Below, one piece after another: positions 41,800 to 50,345 of a DNA stretch of 64,000 nucleotides. Location: positions 124,001 to 188,000 of the forward strand of contig NZ_RZIS01000009.1 in NCBI RefSeq assembly GCF_005281835.1. Direction: 5' to 3'. A model generated the notes under the pieces. That model ran no database searches. It was given only the letters and a program-made list of their open reading frames with translations, and was not told the DNA's origin. Source of the DNA: Vibrio profundi (GTDB lineage: Bacteria; Pseudomonadota; Gammaproteobacteria; Enterobacterales; Vibrionaceae). How positions within the stretch are numbered: position 1 is the stretch's first letter; each line of letters opens with the position of its first letter. Made by a program: the position numbers and the translations under genes.

Positions 41800-42760
41800 G
41801 AGATACCTCCTGATTTGAGAGCGCTTTTGCTGCACTAATTGGGTAGCTAGAGAGATCGCGTCCCGCCACGATTTCACCGTTGAAGAATTGTTTGATGACT
41901 TTGATTGATTCAGATTTATGTCTGACACCCACGCCCATCCAGTGGTTTAGCACGAGCAATTTAGGTTGAACTTGCTTAGCAATGTTTCCGATAACAGAAG
42001 GCTTAGCGTGCATGTAAGAGGACACACCATCCGCTTCTTCGTGAATTGCCATAGGCATAACGAGAATGTCTGCGCCTTGAGCAAAATCGACAAACGCTGG
42101 GTTACTGCCATTTTGGTCTGCTGAGATTACGATCACGCCTTCTTCACTTTCGATGCGATAAGCGAGGCAAGGCACATCACCATGAGGTATGCCTAACGCA
42201 TAAACCGTAAGCCCATCTTGTTCATACACTTTGGTTGGTTCATCGGATTGGTAATTCACATCAGTTAGTGTGATAGGAAATAAGCCGTCACTGCCGTCGT
42301 ATAGACCATTGAGATAAGCATACGCGCCGTCTTCTCCATTGAAGTTGGCATTGATGTATCCAGTTAGGCTTGGGAATGCAGATCCAGCCATTGGGCCAGA
42401 GATATCAAGATCGTCTTCACGGTTAAAGAAGTAGCCACCTTTTAACAGTGCAGGTAAATCTGTCACGTGATCGGTGTGAAAATGGGTGATTCCGAGAAAG
42501 TCTAAATCTTCGAGCTTAGCACCAGCTTGTCCAAAGCGAAGGTAAACACCACCACCGGCATCGATCATGACTCTGGACTTTCCTTTCCACCAAATGATCT
42601 CTCCTGAAGATGCGCGTAAATCGTCAGAGATAGGGCCGCCAGAACCAAGTAATTGTAAAGTGAAATCCTTCTCTACTGGTTCCATCGTGACCGCGTAACT
42701 ATTTGCTGCACCGAATGTTAACCCGAGTGCTAGCACAAGTGCTTTTAAAGGCTTGTTCAT
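41789..42760 (-). CDS. Secreted metallo-beta-lactamase-fold hydrolase, first gene of the MNIO operon
   Basis: 323 aa with signal peptide (cleavage near SYA-VTM). MBL fold of the RNase Z/arylsulfatase-like branch: LLGSGGPISDD start, metal motif THFHTDHVTDLP, later IPHGDVPC, SADQNG and LVLNHWMG supply the remaining His/Asp ligands. Periplasmic location makes tRNA processing unlikely. It overlaps the precursor-peptide start by 11 nt, so all five genes of the operon are physically linked. A link to peptide maturation, metal release or lactone/ester hydrolysis is speculative. MBL genes are not among the standard buf/hvf components I know. Confidence 0.85.
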   Translation of the reverse strand: MNKPLKALVLALGLTFGAANSYAVTMEPVEKDFTLQLLGSGGPISDDLRASSGEIIWWKGKSRVMIDAGGGVYLRFGQAGAKLEDLDFLGITHFHTDHVTDLPALLKGGYFFNREDDLDISGPMAGSAFPSLTGYINANFNGEDGAYAYLNGLYDGSDGLFPITLTDVNYQSDEPTKVYEQDGLTVYALGIPHGDVPCLAYRIESEEGVIVISADQNGSNPAFVDFAQGADILVMPMAIHEEADGVSSYMHAKPSVIGNIAKQVQPKLLVLNHWMGVGVRHKSESIKVIKQFFNGEIVAGRDLSSYPISAAKALSNQEVSHEQ

Positions 42761-42795
42761 ATTAGATACCTAATTATTTGATTTATATATCTATT

Positions 42796-42817
42796 AGCTT
42801 TGGTGAGCGCCAAAGCT
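42796..42817 (-). repeat. Hairpin in the MNIO-operon leader
   Basis: AGCTTTGG/CCAAAGCT, an 8-bp perfect stem with a 6-nt loop, 36-57 nt upstream of the first operon gene. There is no T-run. It is a candidate operator or leader structure. Confidence 0.4.
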
Positions 42818-43031
42818 GTGAAACAAAATAGGCAGGGAGCATGAAATATTCGCCGCCTTAAGTTCACGGCGAAAAGATAGTGAAAGCTGCATGTTTAGTA
42901 AATCAAGTAAAAATAAACATAACGTTTAGTTTTAATTAACACACAATGATTTACGGATAATAGAGGGCGATTTAAGCACATCGTGGAAACGAGACTTCGA
43001 CGCGATAACTTTCAGTATTACGTCAAAAAGG

Positions 43032-43109
43032 TGAGACAAATTATCCCACACATAAAATAGGTACATTTTGACTAAATCATCAACATGACCGATGAGACAT
43101 AATGTCGCA
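43032..43109. promoter_or_regulatory. Enhancer palindrome array upstream of the formate dehydrogenase operon
   Basis: Three 17-mers centred at 43040, 43068 and 43101, about 28 and 33 bp apart (near three helical turns): TGAGACAAATTATCCCA, GGTACATTTTGACTAAA (degenerate, inverted) and TGAGACATAATGTCGCA. They share the GACA-N3-TGTC core with sites by tupA. The array lies 80-160 bp upstream of a -24/-12 promoter, as expected for an NtrC-family activator. Confidence 0.65.
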
Positions 43110-43189
43110 TATGTTTTTAGTAACGATACCTAGTTTATAAAACAAACAAATAAAATTCATAAGATACTGATTTTAAACAAATAAAAAGT

Positions 43190-43205
43190 TGGAATACTAT
43201 TTGCT
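43190..43205 (+). promoter_or_regulatory. Sigma-54 promoter of the formate dehydrogenase operon
   Basis: TGGAATACTATTTGCT has exact GG-N10-GC spacing and a consensus TTGCT -12 element. The predicted start is near 43216, 36 nt before the first ATG. Confidence 0.78.
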
Positions 43206-43251
43206 ATGACTAGCTCAATTCACAGGAATTCGTTCTAACTGGAACTGAGCA

Positions 43252-44913
43252 ATGTTAAAACAATTATTACAACAAACATCATCTACCGATGGTCAGGCTC
43301 GACTTTTCGCATTTGAAAATACAGTCGAACTGTCCAATTTGATCCCCCCAACAGTGAGTTACGAAAGTGGTGGGAACACGCTAATTATTGGTCCAACTGC
43401 GATCATTATTAGTGCGGCAGAACAATTAAAAGAAATGAACTCACTAACTCTTTTGTCGACTGACGGGGAGAAGGCGGAGTTTGCAGACCTCTATTTTGCT
43501 AACTCGATTGAAGTTTCTGGCTTTCTAGGTGCGTTTAAAATTGAAGTTGAAAGCAATGGCGCGTTGACCAACCTTGCTAAAGTCGCGATTAATCATGATT
43601 GCTTCGATGTGGTTCTCGACCTTTCTCTTAATGGATGTATGACCGAGGAAGTTCCGGTTCCGGGCTACTACCCTGTAGGCCGTGGTTATCCGAAGCTCGC
43701 GGAAGCATTGGAAGAGATTCCAACACTAATGGGGACATTCGATAAACCAAAATATTTCCGCCTAGATACTGATTTATGTGCGCACAGTTCACGTGGCGTA
43801 AAAGGATGTGAGCGATGTGTAGAAGCTTGTCCGGCGGGCGCGCTCTCAAGTGAAGGCTCAGATCAAATAGGACATAAAATCGAAATTAACCCTTACCTTT
43901 GCCAAGGTGTCGGGACATGTGCAACGGCCTGCCCAACAGAAGCGATTCATTACGCTTTGCCAAACCCACAAGACACACAAAAATTCATTGAACGAACGCT
44001 GACCAATTACGAGCAAGCTGGCGGCGAAGACCCAATTGTTCTGATTTGCAGTTCGCGCCATGAAACTTACAACGTGATGGCATTAAAAGCGCTACCGGAT
44101 AACGTTATTCCGGTAATTGTCGAAGAATTACCTTCTGTTGGAATTGATTCATGGTTTGCGGCACTGACTAATGGCGCGACTCAAGTTTTATTCGCAGCAA
44201 GCCGTCATATGCCAGCAACGATTCTAAGAGTTTTAAATAGTGAAGTTGGCGTTGCTCAGGATCTGTTAGAGCAATTAGGTATTGAGAAAGAATGTATCGA
44301 CATCCTTTACCTAGAGGATTTACGAGAGGGTCTACCGACGCTTCAAACAAAGAGTTTTGATCTTTGGATCGGTGAATTGGAAGGAAATAAACGTCAGCGC
44401 CTATTTACTGCATTAGACGCACTGGTCAGTAATCGAATTCCGGTAGAAACCATTCAACCACTTTCTACATCGGCTCCTTATGGTTCTGTGTCTTGTGAAT
44501 CGAAAGATTGCACTCTATGCATGGCTTGTGTAGCGGTTTGTCCGACATCAGCAATTCATACTGACGGGCAATCACCAAGTATTCAATTTATCGAACAAGA
44601 TTGTGTTCAATGTGGCATGTGCGAAAAGGCATGTCCTGAAAACGCTTTATCGTTAGAGCCTCGTATGAACTGGGATAAACAGTCTCGTACTCAAGTTGTC
44701 ACACTTCACAAAGAACCAGCAGCGGAATGTTTGCGCTGCAAAACTCCATTTGCACCTCAATCCATGATCACCATGTTGCAATCTAAGCTCCGTAATCATT
44801 CTCAGTTTTCAGATGAATTATCGATTAATCGAATCGCTATGTGTGAAGACTGCCGTGTGATCGACATTTTTGAAGCCATGGCAGAGCAGCCTGAACAACA
44901 GCTTAAATATTAG
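43252..44913 (+). CDS. Multi-cluster 4Fe-4S ferredoxin-like protein of the formate dehydrogenase operon
   Basis: 553 aa, cytoplasmic. Four ferredoxin cluster motifs are visible: CERCVEACPAG, CQGVGTCATACP, CTLCMACVAVCP and CVQCGMCEKACP, plus a C-terminal pair of CxxC motifs (CLRCKTPF, CEDCRVI) that could hold zinc. A central region (about 250-390) resembles HdrA/MvhD-like electron-transfer segments. It is the first gene of the operon and so probably relays electrons or aids assembly; the exact role is unknown. As I recall, a similar gene occupies this position in the V. cholerae cluster. Confidence 0.85.
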   Translation: MLKQLLQQTSSTDGQARLFAFENTVELSNLIPPTVSYESGGNTLIIGPTAIIISAAEQLKEMNSLTLLSTDGEKAEFADLYFANSIEVSGFLGAFKIEVESNGALTNLAKVAINHDCFDVVLDLSLNGCMTEEVPVPGYYPVGRGYPKLAEALEEIPTLMGTFDKPKYFRLDTDLCAHSSRGVKGCERCVEACPAGALSSEGSDQIGHKIEINPYLCQGVGTCATACPTEAIHYALPNPQDTQKFIERTLTNYEQAGGEDPIVLICSSRHETYNVMALKALPDNVIPVIVEELPSVGIDSWFAALTNGATQVLFAASRHMPATILRVLNSEVGVAQDLLEQLGIEKECIDILYLEDLREGLPTLQTKSFDLWIGELEGNKRQRLFTALDALVSNRIPVETIQPLSTSAPYGSVSCESKDCTLCMACVAVCPTSAIHTDGQSPSIQFIEQDCVQCGMCEKACPENALSLEPRMNWDKQSRTQVVTLHKEPAAECLRCKTPFAPQSMITMLQSKLRNHSQFSDELSINRIAMCEDCRVIDIFEAMAEQPEQQLKY

Positions 44914-44925
44914 TAAGGGTATCCA

Positions 44926-45567
44926 ATGGAAGCACAGCAAGAACAATCACTGAGAACGGATATTTACCTGTTAATCGCCAGTCTATTACGACAAGAGCCT
45001 TCAGCAGAGCTATTAACTTGGCTTGCAAGTTTGGAGGCGTCACTAAGTCGCGATGATATGTCTCAGGCTTGGGCAAGTCTCAAGCAAGCTGCCGAAGATA
45101 ATGAGCTTGAGCAAGTTTCGGAAGAATATCAAAACCTATTTATTGGAATTGGCCGAGGAGAAGTTGTTCCTTTTGCCTCATGGCACTTAACAGGCTCACT
45201 AATGGAAAAGCCGTTGGCGCATATTCGACAAGACTTACTCAACTTAGGCTTTGAACGAAACGAACAAACCAAAGAACCAGAAGATCACATTGCCGCATTG
45301 TGTGAAGTGATGGCTCTTCTTAACGCACACCCACAAAACGTTCAGCAGCAATTTTTCAATACACATATCGCTACTTGGTTTTCTAAGTTGGTTTCGCAAA
45401 TTGAATCGGCGAATAGCGCACAGTTCTATTTAGCCGTCGCAAAGCTAATGAAAGCATTTTTCACTTACGAACAAGTGAGCTTTGTTGAAGCACCAACAAA
45501 CACTAAAGCCAAGAACAAGATTGAAGTAAAGAACATTGTCGACAGTGAAGTGAACTCATCACATTAA
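44926..45567 (+). CDS. TorD/DmsD-family molybdoenzyme chaperone
   Basis: 213-aa all-helical protein of the TorD family, which binds Tat signal peptides and helps cofactor loading before export. Typical features are LLIASLLRQEPSAELLTWLA at the start and the conserved YQNLFIGIGRGEVVPFASWH centre. It lies between the ferredoxin-like gene and two Tat-signal genes, so its client is most likely the formate dehydrogenase catalytic subunit. Confidence 0.88.
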   Translation: MEAQQEQSLRTDIYLLIASLLRQEPSAELLTWLASLEASLSRDDMSQAWASLKQAAEDNELEQVSEEYQNLFIGIGRGEVVPFASWHLTGSLMEKPLAHIRQDLLNLGFERNEQTKEPEDHIAALCEVMALLNAHPQNVQQQFFNTHIATWFSKLVSQIESANSAQFYLAVAKLMKAFFTYEQVSFVEAPTNTKAKNKIEVKNIVDSEVNSSH

Positions 45568-45613
45568 GAGATGCATAAGCATCCAAACTACCGTAACGGT
45601 AAGGGAAGCAATA

Positions 45614-45814
45614 ATGAAAGATAACGAAAAAGTAAACACAAGCCGTAGAGACCTGCTTAAAGGATTGAGTACTGCGGCAGTAGCGGGGGCGGTTGTAGCA
45701 GGAACGACCAAAGTTGCATCTGCCAACGAGCCGTCTGCGCAAATTTCAGAAGACACGAAAGAGCAGGGTTACCATGAAACTCAGCATATTCGCGACTACT
45801 ACGACTCTCTATAG
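45614..45814 (+). CDS. Small Tat-signal protein of the formate dehydrogenase operon
   Basis: 66 aa. The twin-arginine motif SRRDLLKGLS, a hydrophobic stretch (TAAVAGAVVAGTTKVASA) and a short charged tail (HETQHIRDYYDSL) are the whole protein. Such formate dehydrogenase-region Tat peptides recur in proteobacterial fdh operons; they may be a small structural subunit that co-exports with FdhA. It lies 9 nt before the catalytic gene. Confidence 0.85.
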   Translation: MKDNEKVNTSRRDLLKGLSTAAVAGAVVAGTTKVASANEPSAQISEDTKEQGYHETQHIRDYYDSL

Positions 45815-45823
45815 GAGCAAATA

Positions 45824-48679
45824 ATGAAATTAACTAAACGCTCCGATAGCGTGACGAAACATGAAAACCAATTTGGTATTAGCCGTCGCTCATTTATGAA
45901 AAACAGTTCACTGGCCGCTGGTGGTGTAGCTGCGGGCGCATGCATGTTTACTCCTGGAATGATCAAAAAGGCAGAAGCTAAATCTGTTGATCCTTCAGCA
46001 AAAACAGAGATCAAACGTACGATTTGCTCTCACTGCTCAGTAGGTTGCGGTATTTACGCTGAAGTTCAAAATGGCGTATGGACAGGTCAAGAACCCGCTT
46101 TCGATCATCCATTCAACGCTGGTGGACATTGTGCTAAAGGTGCAGCTTTGCGTGAACATGGCCACGGTGAACGCCGCTTAAAATACCCAATGAAGCTTGA
46201 AAACGGCAAATGGAAAAAACTAAGCTGGGATCAAGCAATTGAAGAGATCGGCAATAAGGCACTAGACATTCGTAAAGAATCTGGCCCAGATTCCGTTTAC
46301 TGGCTTGGCAGTGCGAAACACAGCAACGAACAAGCGTATATGTTCCGAAAAATGGCGTCTTTATGGGGTACTAATAACGTCGACCATCAAGCGCGTATTT
46401 GTCACTCCACAACAGTGGCTGGCGTAGCGAATACTTGGGGCTATGGTGCAATGACAAACTCGTTCAATGATATGCACAACTGTAAATCGATGCTATTCAT
46501 TGGCTCAAACCCCGCTGAAGCACACCCAGTTGCGATGCAACATATCTTGATCGCAAAAGAAAAGAACAATTGTAAGATTGTCGTTGCCGATCCGCGTCGT
46601 ACTCGCACGGCTGCTAAAGCTGATCACTATGTATCCCTTCGCCCAGGCTCAGATGTCGCGTTCATTTGGGGCGTTCTATGGCATGTTTTCGCAAACAAAT
46701 GGGAAGACAAAGAATTCATTCGCCAACGCGTGTTTGGCATGGACGAAATTCGAGAAGAAGTAGCCAAATGGTCACCAGCAGAAGTAGAGCGCGTTACCGG
46801 TATTTCTGAAGAAGAAGTGTATCAAACCGCTAAATTACTTTCTGAGAACCGCCCGGGTTGTGTTGTTTGGTGTATGGGAGGAACTCAGCACACCACAGGT
46901 AACAACAACACTCGTGCCTACTGTGTGCTTGAATTAGCACTAGGCAACATGGGTAAATCTGGTGGTGGTGCGAACATTTTCCGTGGCCACGATAACGTAC
47001 AAGGTGCTACCGATTTGGGCGTACTTTCTCATACTTTACCGGGGTACTACGGGTTATCTGATGGCGCTTGGAAACACTGGTCAAAAGTGTGGGACCTAGA
47101 TTTTAACTGGGTTCAAAATCAATTCGATCAAAACACATACCGTGGCAAGAAACCAATGAATAACATGGGTATTCCTGTGTCACGTTGGATAGATGGCGTT
47201 CTCGAAAACAAAGATAACATCGAGCAAAACGACAACATTCGCGCCATGTTCTACTGGGGACATGCGGTTAACTCGCAGACTCGCGGCGTAGAAATGAAAA
47301 AGGCGATGCAGAAGCTCGACATGATGGTTATCGTCGACCCATACCCAACGGTAGCGGCGGTTATGAATGATCGTACCGACGGTGTGTATTTGCTTCCTGC
47401 GACGACTCAGTTCGAAACAACAGGTTCTGTAACGGCTTCAAACCGTTCGATTCAGTGGCGCGACCAAGTTGTTCAGCCTTTATTCGAGTCCAAGCCAGAC
47501 CACGAAATCATGTACTTGCTGACTAAGAAACTCGGTATTGCAGACCAGTTGTTCAAGAACGTGAAAGTGGAAAATAATCAGCCGCTCATCGAAGACATCA
47601 CTCGCGAATTCAACCGAGGCATGTGGACGATAGGCTACACAGGACAAAGCCCTGAGCGTATCAAAGCGCATCAACAAAACTGGCACACTTTCCACAAAAC
47701 ATCGCTTGAAGCTGAAGGTGGACCTGCCCACGGTGAAACGTATGGATTGCCTTGGCCATGTTGGGGAACGCCTGAAATGAAGCACCCGGGCACTCACATT
47801 CTTTATGATACGTCGAAGCCAGTTGCAGAAGGCGGCGGTAACTTCCGTGCCCGTTTTGGTGTCGAGTTCGAAGGGAACAATTTGCTAGCAGAAGATAGCT
47901 ACTCAAAAGATTGTGAACTTGAAGACGGTTACCCAGAATTCAGCGCGAAACTATTGAAGCACCTTGGTTGGTGGGACGACTTAACGCCTGAAGAGAAAGT
48001 AGCCGCTGAAGGTAAAAACTGGAAAACGGATACTTCGGGCGGAATTCAACGTGTAGCAATTAAACACGGTTGTATGCCTTTTGGTAACGCTAAAGCACGT
48101 GCAGTTGTGTGGACCTTCCCAGACCGAGTACCACTTCACCGTGAGCCTCTATATACACCGCGTCGTGATCTGGTTGCGGACTACCCAACATGGGACGACA
48201 GCGAATCAATCTACCGTCTACCAACCATGTACAAGTCTATTCAAGATCAAGATAAATCCGGTGAATATCCAATCATCTTAACGTCTGGTCGTTTGGTTGA
48301 ATACGAAGGTGGCGGTGAAGAAACACGTTCTAACCCATGGCTTGCAGAGCTTCAGCAAGAGATGTTTGTAGAAGTAAACCCGAAAGACGCTAACGACCTT
48401 GGTTTTAAAGACGGCGAGATGGTTTGGGTGGAAGGCGCAGAAAAAGGGCGCATTCATGTTAAGGCAATGGTTACACGACGTGTTAAACCAGGTTTAGCGT
48501 TTATCCCATTCCACTTCGGTGGCAAATTCCAAGGTGAAGAGTTACGTGATAAGTACCCAGAAGGTACCGACCCATACGTAATTGGCGAGTCAGCTAACAT
48601 CGCAACCACCTACGGTTATGACCCTGTAACGCAAATGCAGGAAACCAAAGTCACCCTCTGTAAAATTAGCAAAGCGTAA
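45824..48679 (+). CDS. fdhA: Formate dehydrogenase catalytic subunit (Mo/W-bis-MGD, Tat-exported)
   Basis: 951 aa, oxidises formate to CO2 in the periplasm. Tat motif SRRSFMKNSSLAAGG (from residue 20), N-terminal 4Fe-4S cluster (CSHCSVGCG...GGHC) and the bis-MGD domains follow. The metal ligand is Cys193 followed by His (ARICHSTT), so this is the cysteine, not selenocysteine, type: codon TGT, no UGA. The C-terminal cofactor-binding domain (LTSGRLVEYEGGGEETRSNP) is complete. Co-control with tungstate uptake suggests tungsten may be used (inference). Confidence 0.96.
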   Translation: MKLTKRSDSVTKHENQFGISRRSFMKNSSLAAGGVAAGACMFTPGMIKKAEAKSVDPSAKTEIKRTICSHCSVGCGIYAEVQNGVWTGQEPAFDHPFNAGGHCAKGAALREHGHGERRLKYPMKLENGKWKKLSWDQAIEEIGNKALDIRKESGPDSVYWLGSAKHSNEQAYMFRKMASLWGTNNVDHQARICHSTTVAGVANTWGYGAMTNSFNDMHNCKSMLFIGSNPAEAHPVAMQHILIAKEKNNCKIVVADPRRTRTAAKADHYVSLRPGSDVAFIWGVLWHVFANKWEDKEFIRQRVFGMDEIREEVAKWSPAEVERVTGISEEEVYQTAKLLSENRPGCVVWCMGGTQHTTGNNNTRAYCVLELALGNMGKSGGGANIFRGHDNVQGATDLGVLSHTLPGYYGLSDGAWKHWSKVWDLDFNWVQNQFDQNTYRGKKPMNNMGIPVSRWIDGVLENKDNIEQNDNIRAMFYWGHAVNSQTRGVEMKKAMQKLDMMVIVDPYPTVAAVMNDRTDGVYLLPATTQFETTGSVTASNRSIQWRDQVVQPLFESKPDHEIMYLLTKKLGIADQLFKNVKVENNQPLIEDITREFNRGMWTIGYTGQSPERIKAHQQNWHTFHKTSLEAEGGPAHGETYGLPWPCWGTPEMKHPGTHILYDTSKPVAEGGGNFRARFGVEFEGNNLLAEDSYSKDCELEDGYPEFSAKLLKHLGWWDDLTPEEKVAAEGKNWKTDTSGGIQRVAIKHGCMPFGNAKARAVVWTFPDRVPLHREPLYTPRRDLVADYPTWDDSESIYRLPTMYKSIQDQDKSGEYPIILTSGRLVEYEGGGEETRSNPWLAELQQEMFVEVNPKDANDLGFKDGEMVWVEGAEKGRIHVKAMVTRRVKPGLAFIPFHFGGKFQGEELRDKYPEGTDPYVIGESANIATTYGYDPVTQMQETKVTLCKISKA

Positions 48680-48690
48680 GGAGTCACAAG

Positions 48691-49299
48691 ATGGCTAGAA
48701 TGAAATTCCTTTGTGACACCAAGCGTTGTATCGAATGTAACGGCTGTGTCACAGCATGTAAGAACGAAAATGATGATGCGTTAGAATGGGGCATTCAGCG
48801 TAGACGCGTTGTCACGTTGAACGATGGCGAACCAGGTGAAAACTCCATATCGGTTGCGTGTATGCACTGTACCGACGCACCGTGTATGGCTGTTTGTCCT
48901 GCAGATTGCTTCAAGCAAACTGAAGATGGCATCGTTCTCCACAACAAAGACCTATGTATTGGTTGCGGTTACTGTTTGTTTGCTTGTCCGTTTGGTGCAC
49001 CACAATTCCCTAAACAGTCAGCGTTTGGTGAACGTGGAAAAATGGACAAATGTACTTTCTGTGCAGGCGGACCAGAAACCGAAGCAGGCTCAGACGAAGA
49101 GCGTCAGAAATACGGGGCAAACCGTATCGCCGAAGGCAAGCTACCAATGTGTGCATCACTTTGTTCAACAAAAGCTTTAATAGCAGGTGATGCAGAGAAA
49201 GTCTCTGAGATCTTCCGCCAACGTGTAGTAGAACGCGGTGCGAAAGGGGCTGGCTGGACAAATGGTGAAGATTTGTCTTATGACGCGTCTAAAAGCTAA
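48691..49299 (+). CDS. fdhB: Formate dehydrogenase iron-sulfur subunit
   Basis: 202 aa with four 4Fe-4S cluster motifs: CIECNGCVTACKNE, CMHCTDAPCMAVCP, CIGCGYCLFACPFG and CTFC...C. It passes electrons from FdhA to the membrane cytochrome b. No signal peptide, consistent with hitch-hiker export on the Tat signal of FdhA. It begins 11 nt after fdhA. It lacks the C-terminal membrane anchor of E. coli FdnH. Confidence 0.94.
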   Translation: MARMKFLCDTKRCIECNGCVTACKNENDDALEWGIQRRRVVTLNDGEPGENSISVACMHCTDAPCMAVCPADCFKQTEDGIVLHNKDLCIGCGYCLFACPFGAPQFPKQSAFGERGKMDKCTFCAGGPETEAGSDEERQKYGANRIAEGKLPMCASLCSTKALIAGDAEKVSEIFRQRVVERGAKGAGWTNGEDLSYDASKS

Positions 49300-49313
49300 G
49301 TTGGGGGAGACGT

Positions 49314-50345
49314 ATGCTTTCACTGTTTAAACGTCTCTCAGTTGTAGTGCTGCCTCTATTGGCGGCACTCACTATGCTAGCTCCCATGAGTCATGCATCT
49401 GAGACTAAGGCAAACACTGCTGAACGAGAAATTACTCAATTAGCAGGCACAGAGTTTTGGCAACAAGTAAGGGCAGGGGAAGAAGGTTATACCACTTCTC
49501 AGTTTCCTGAACATGGAGTGCTGATCAGTACACCAGGACAAACTTGGTACATTCTAAAAGAGAAGTGGATGTCGCCAGCAGGTTCGGTCGCTATTTTCGG
49601 TAGTATCGCTTTTGTTACCTTGATGTACATTGTGATCGGTCCCTTGATGCTAAGCGCGCCGAGAACTGGGCGTAAAATCAAGCGTTGGTCGCGCCTAGAT
49701 CGAGCTCTACACTGGAGTATGGCGTTTACGTTTCTTACGCTAGCGTTCAGTGGTTTGATGCTGGTTTATGGTAAACACTTCCTTAAACCGTATATCCCAA
49801 CTGATTTGTGGGGCTTCATCATTCTGCTTGCGAAGCAATATCACAACTACATAGGTCCAATTTTCTATGTACTTTTGATGTGCGTTCTCGTCAAGTGGTG
49901 GCGTAAATCGATATTCAAAAAAGTCGATCTTGTTTGGTTTATGAAACTCGGTGGCATGGTTGGGAAACATAAAGGTTCTCATCCATCGGCAGAGTTTTCT
50001 AATGCCGGTGAAAAAGCGCTGTTTTGGTTACTAATCGTAGTGGGTTCTGTGGTGGCATTAAGTGGGCTAGTTTTGGATTTCCCAATTTTTGGTCAAACAC
50101 GACGTGATATGGAACTTTCAAACTTAGTACACATGTTAGCGGCGCTTATTTTAATCTGTGGCTTTGTCTTCCACATTTATATCGGCTTGTTCGGTATGGA
50201 AGGTGCGCTAGAAGGCATGGTAACCGGTGAAGTAGACGAAACTTGGGCTAAAGAACACCACGACCTTTGGTATGAAGAAGTGAAAGCTAATGAACAACAA
50301 GCGCAGGTAACCAAAGGAAGTGAAGTAAATGAACAAACATCATAA
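49314..50345 (+). CDS. fdhC: Formate dehydrogenase cytochrome b subunit
   Basis: 343-aa membrane subunit (gamma) that anchors the complex and reduces quinone. A signal peptide (ends near SHASETK) and a periplasmic segment precede four helices. Haem-binding histidines are expected in RALHWSMAF, KQYHNYIGP and FVFHIYIG. It is longer at the N-terminus than E. coli FdnI (about 217 aa), as in FdoI/FdhC-like subunits of vibrios and epsilonproteobacteria. It overlaps the next gene by 17 nt. Confidence 0.92.
   Translation: MLSLFKRLSVVVLPLLAALTMLAPMSHASETKANTAEREITQLAGTEFWQQVRAGEEGYTTSQFPEHGVLISTPGQTWYILKEKWMSPAGSVAIFGSIAFVTLMYIVIGPLMLSAPRTGRKIKRWSRLDRALHWSMAFTFLTLAFSGLMLVYGKHFLKPYIPTDLWGFIILLAKQYHNYIGPIFYVLLMCVLVKWWRKSIFKKVDLVWFMKLGGMVGKHKGSHPSAEFSNAGEKALFWLLIVVGSVVALSGLVLDFPIFGQTRRDMELSNLVHMLAALILICGFVFHIYIGLFGMEGALEGMVTGEVDETWAKEHHDLWYEEVKANEQQAQVTKGSEVNEQTS

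Larger units (their letters stand above)
42761..43251. other. 491-bp divergent regulatory region, MNIO operon / formate dehydrogenase
   Basis: From left to right: leader hairpin of the MNIO operon (42796-42817), AT-rich sequence, three palindromes (43032-43109) and a sigma-54 promoter (43190-43205) for the rightward formate dehydrogenase operon. No gene was seen. The MNIO-operon promoter could not be pinned down. Confidence 0.5.

Noticed and set aside
41800..41928. Extended N-terminus of the precursor peptide (start 41928)
   Set aside because: The extra 43 residues are an out-of-frame read of the MBL gene and would bury the signal peptide; AGGAGG marks the ATG at 41799.
46394..46405. Selenocysteine site in formate dehydrogenase
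   Set aside because: The active-site codon is TGT (Cys193), with no in-frame TGA and no need for a SECIS element.
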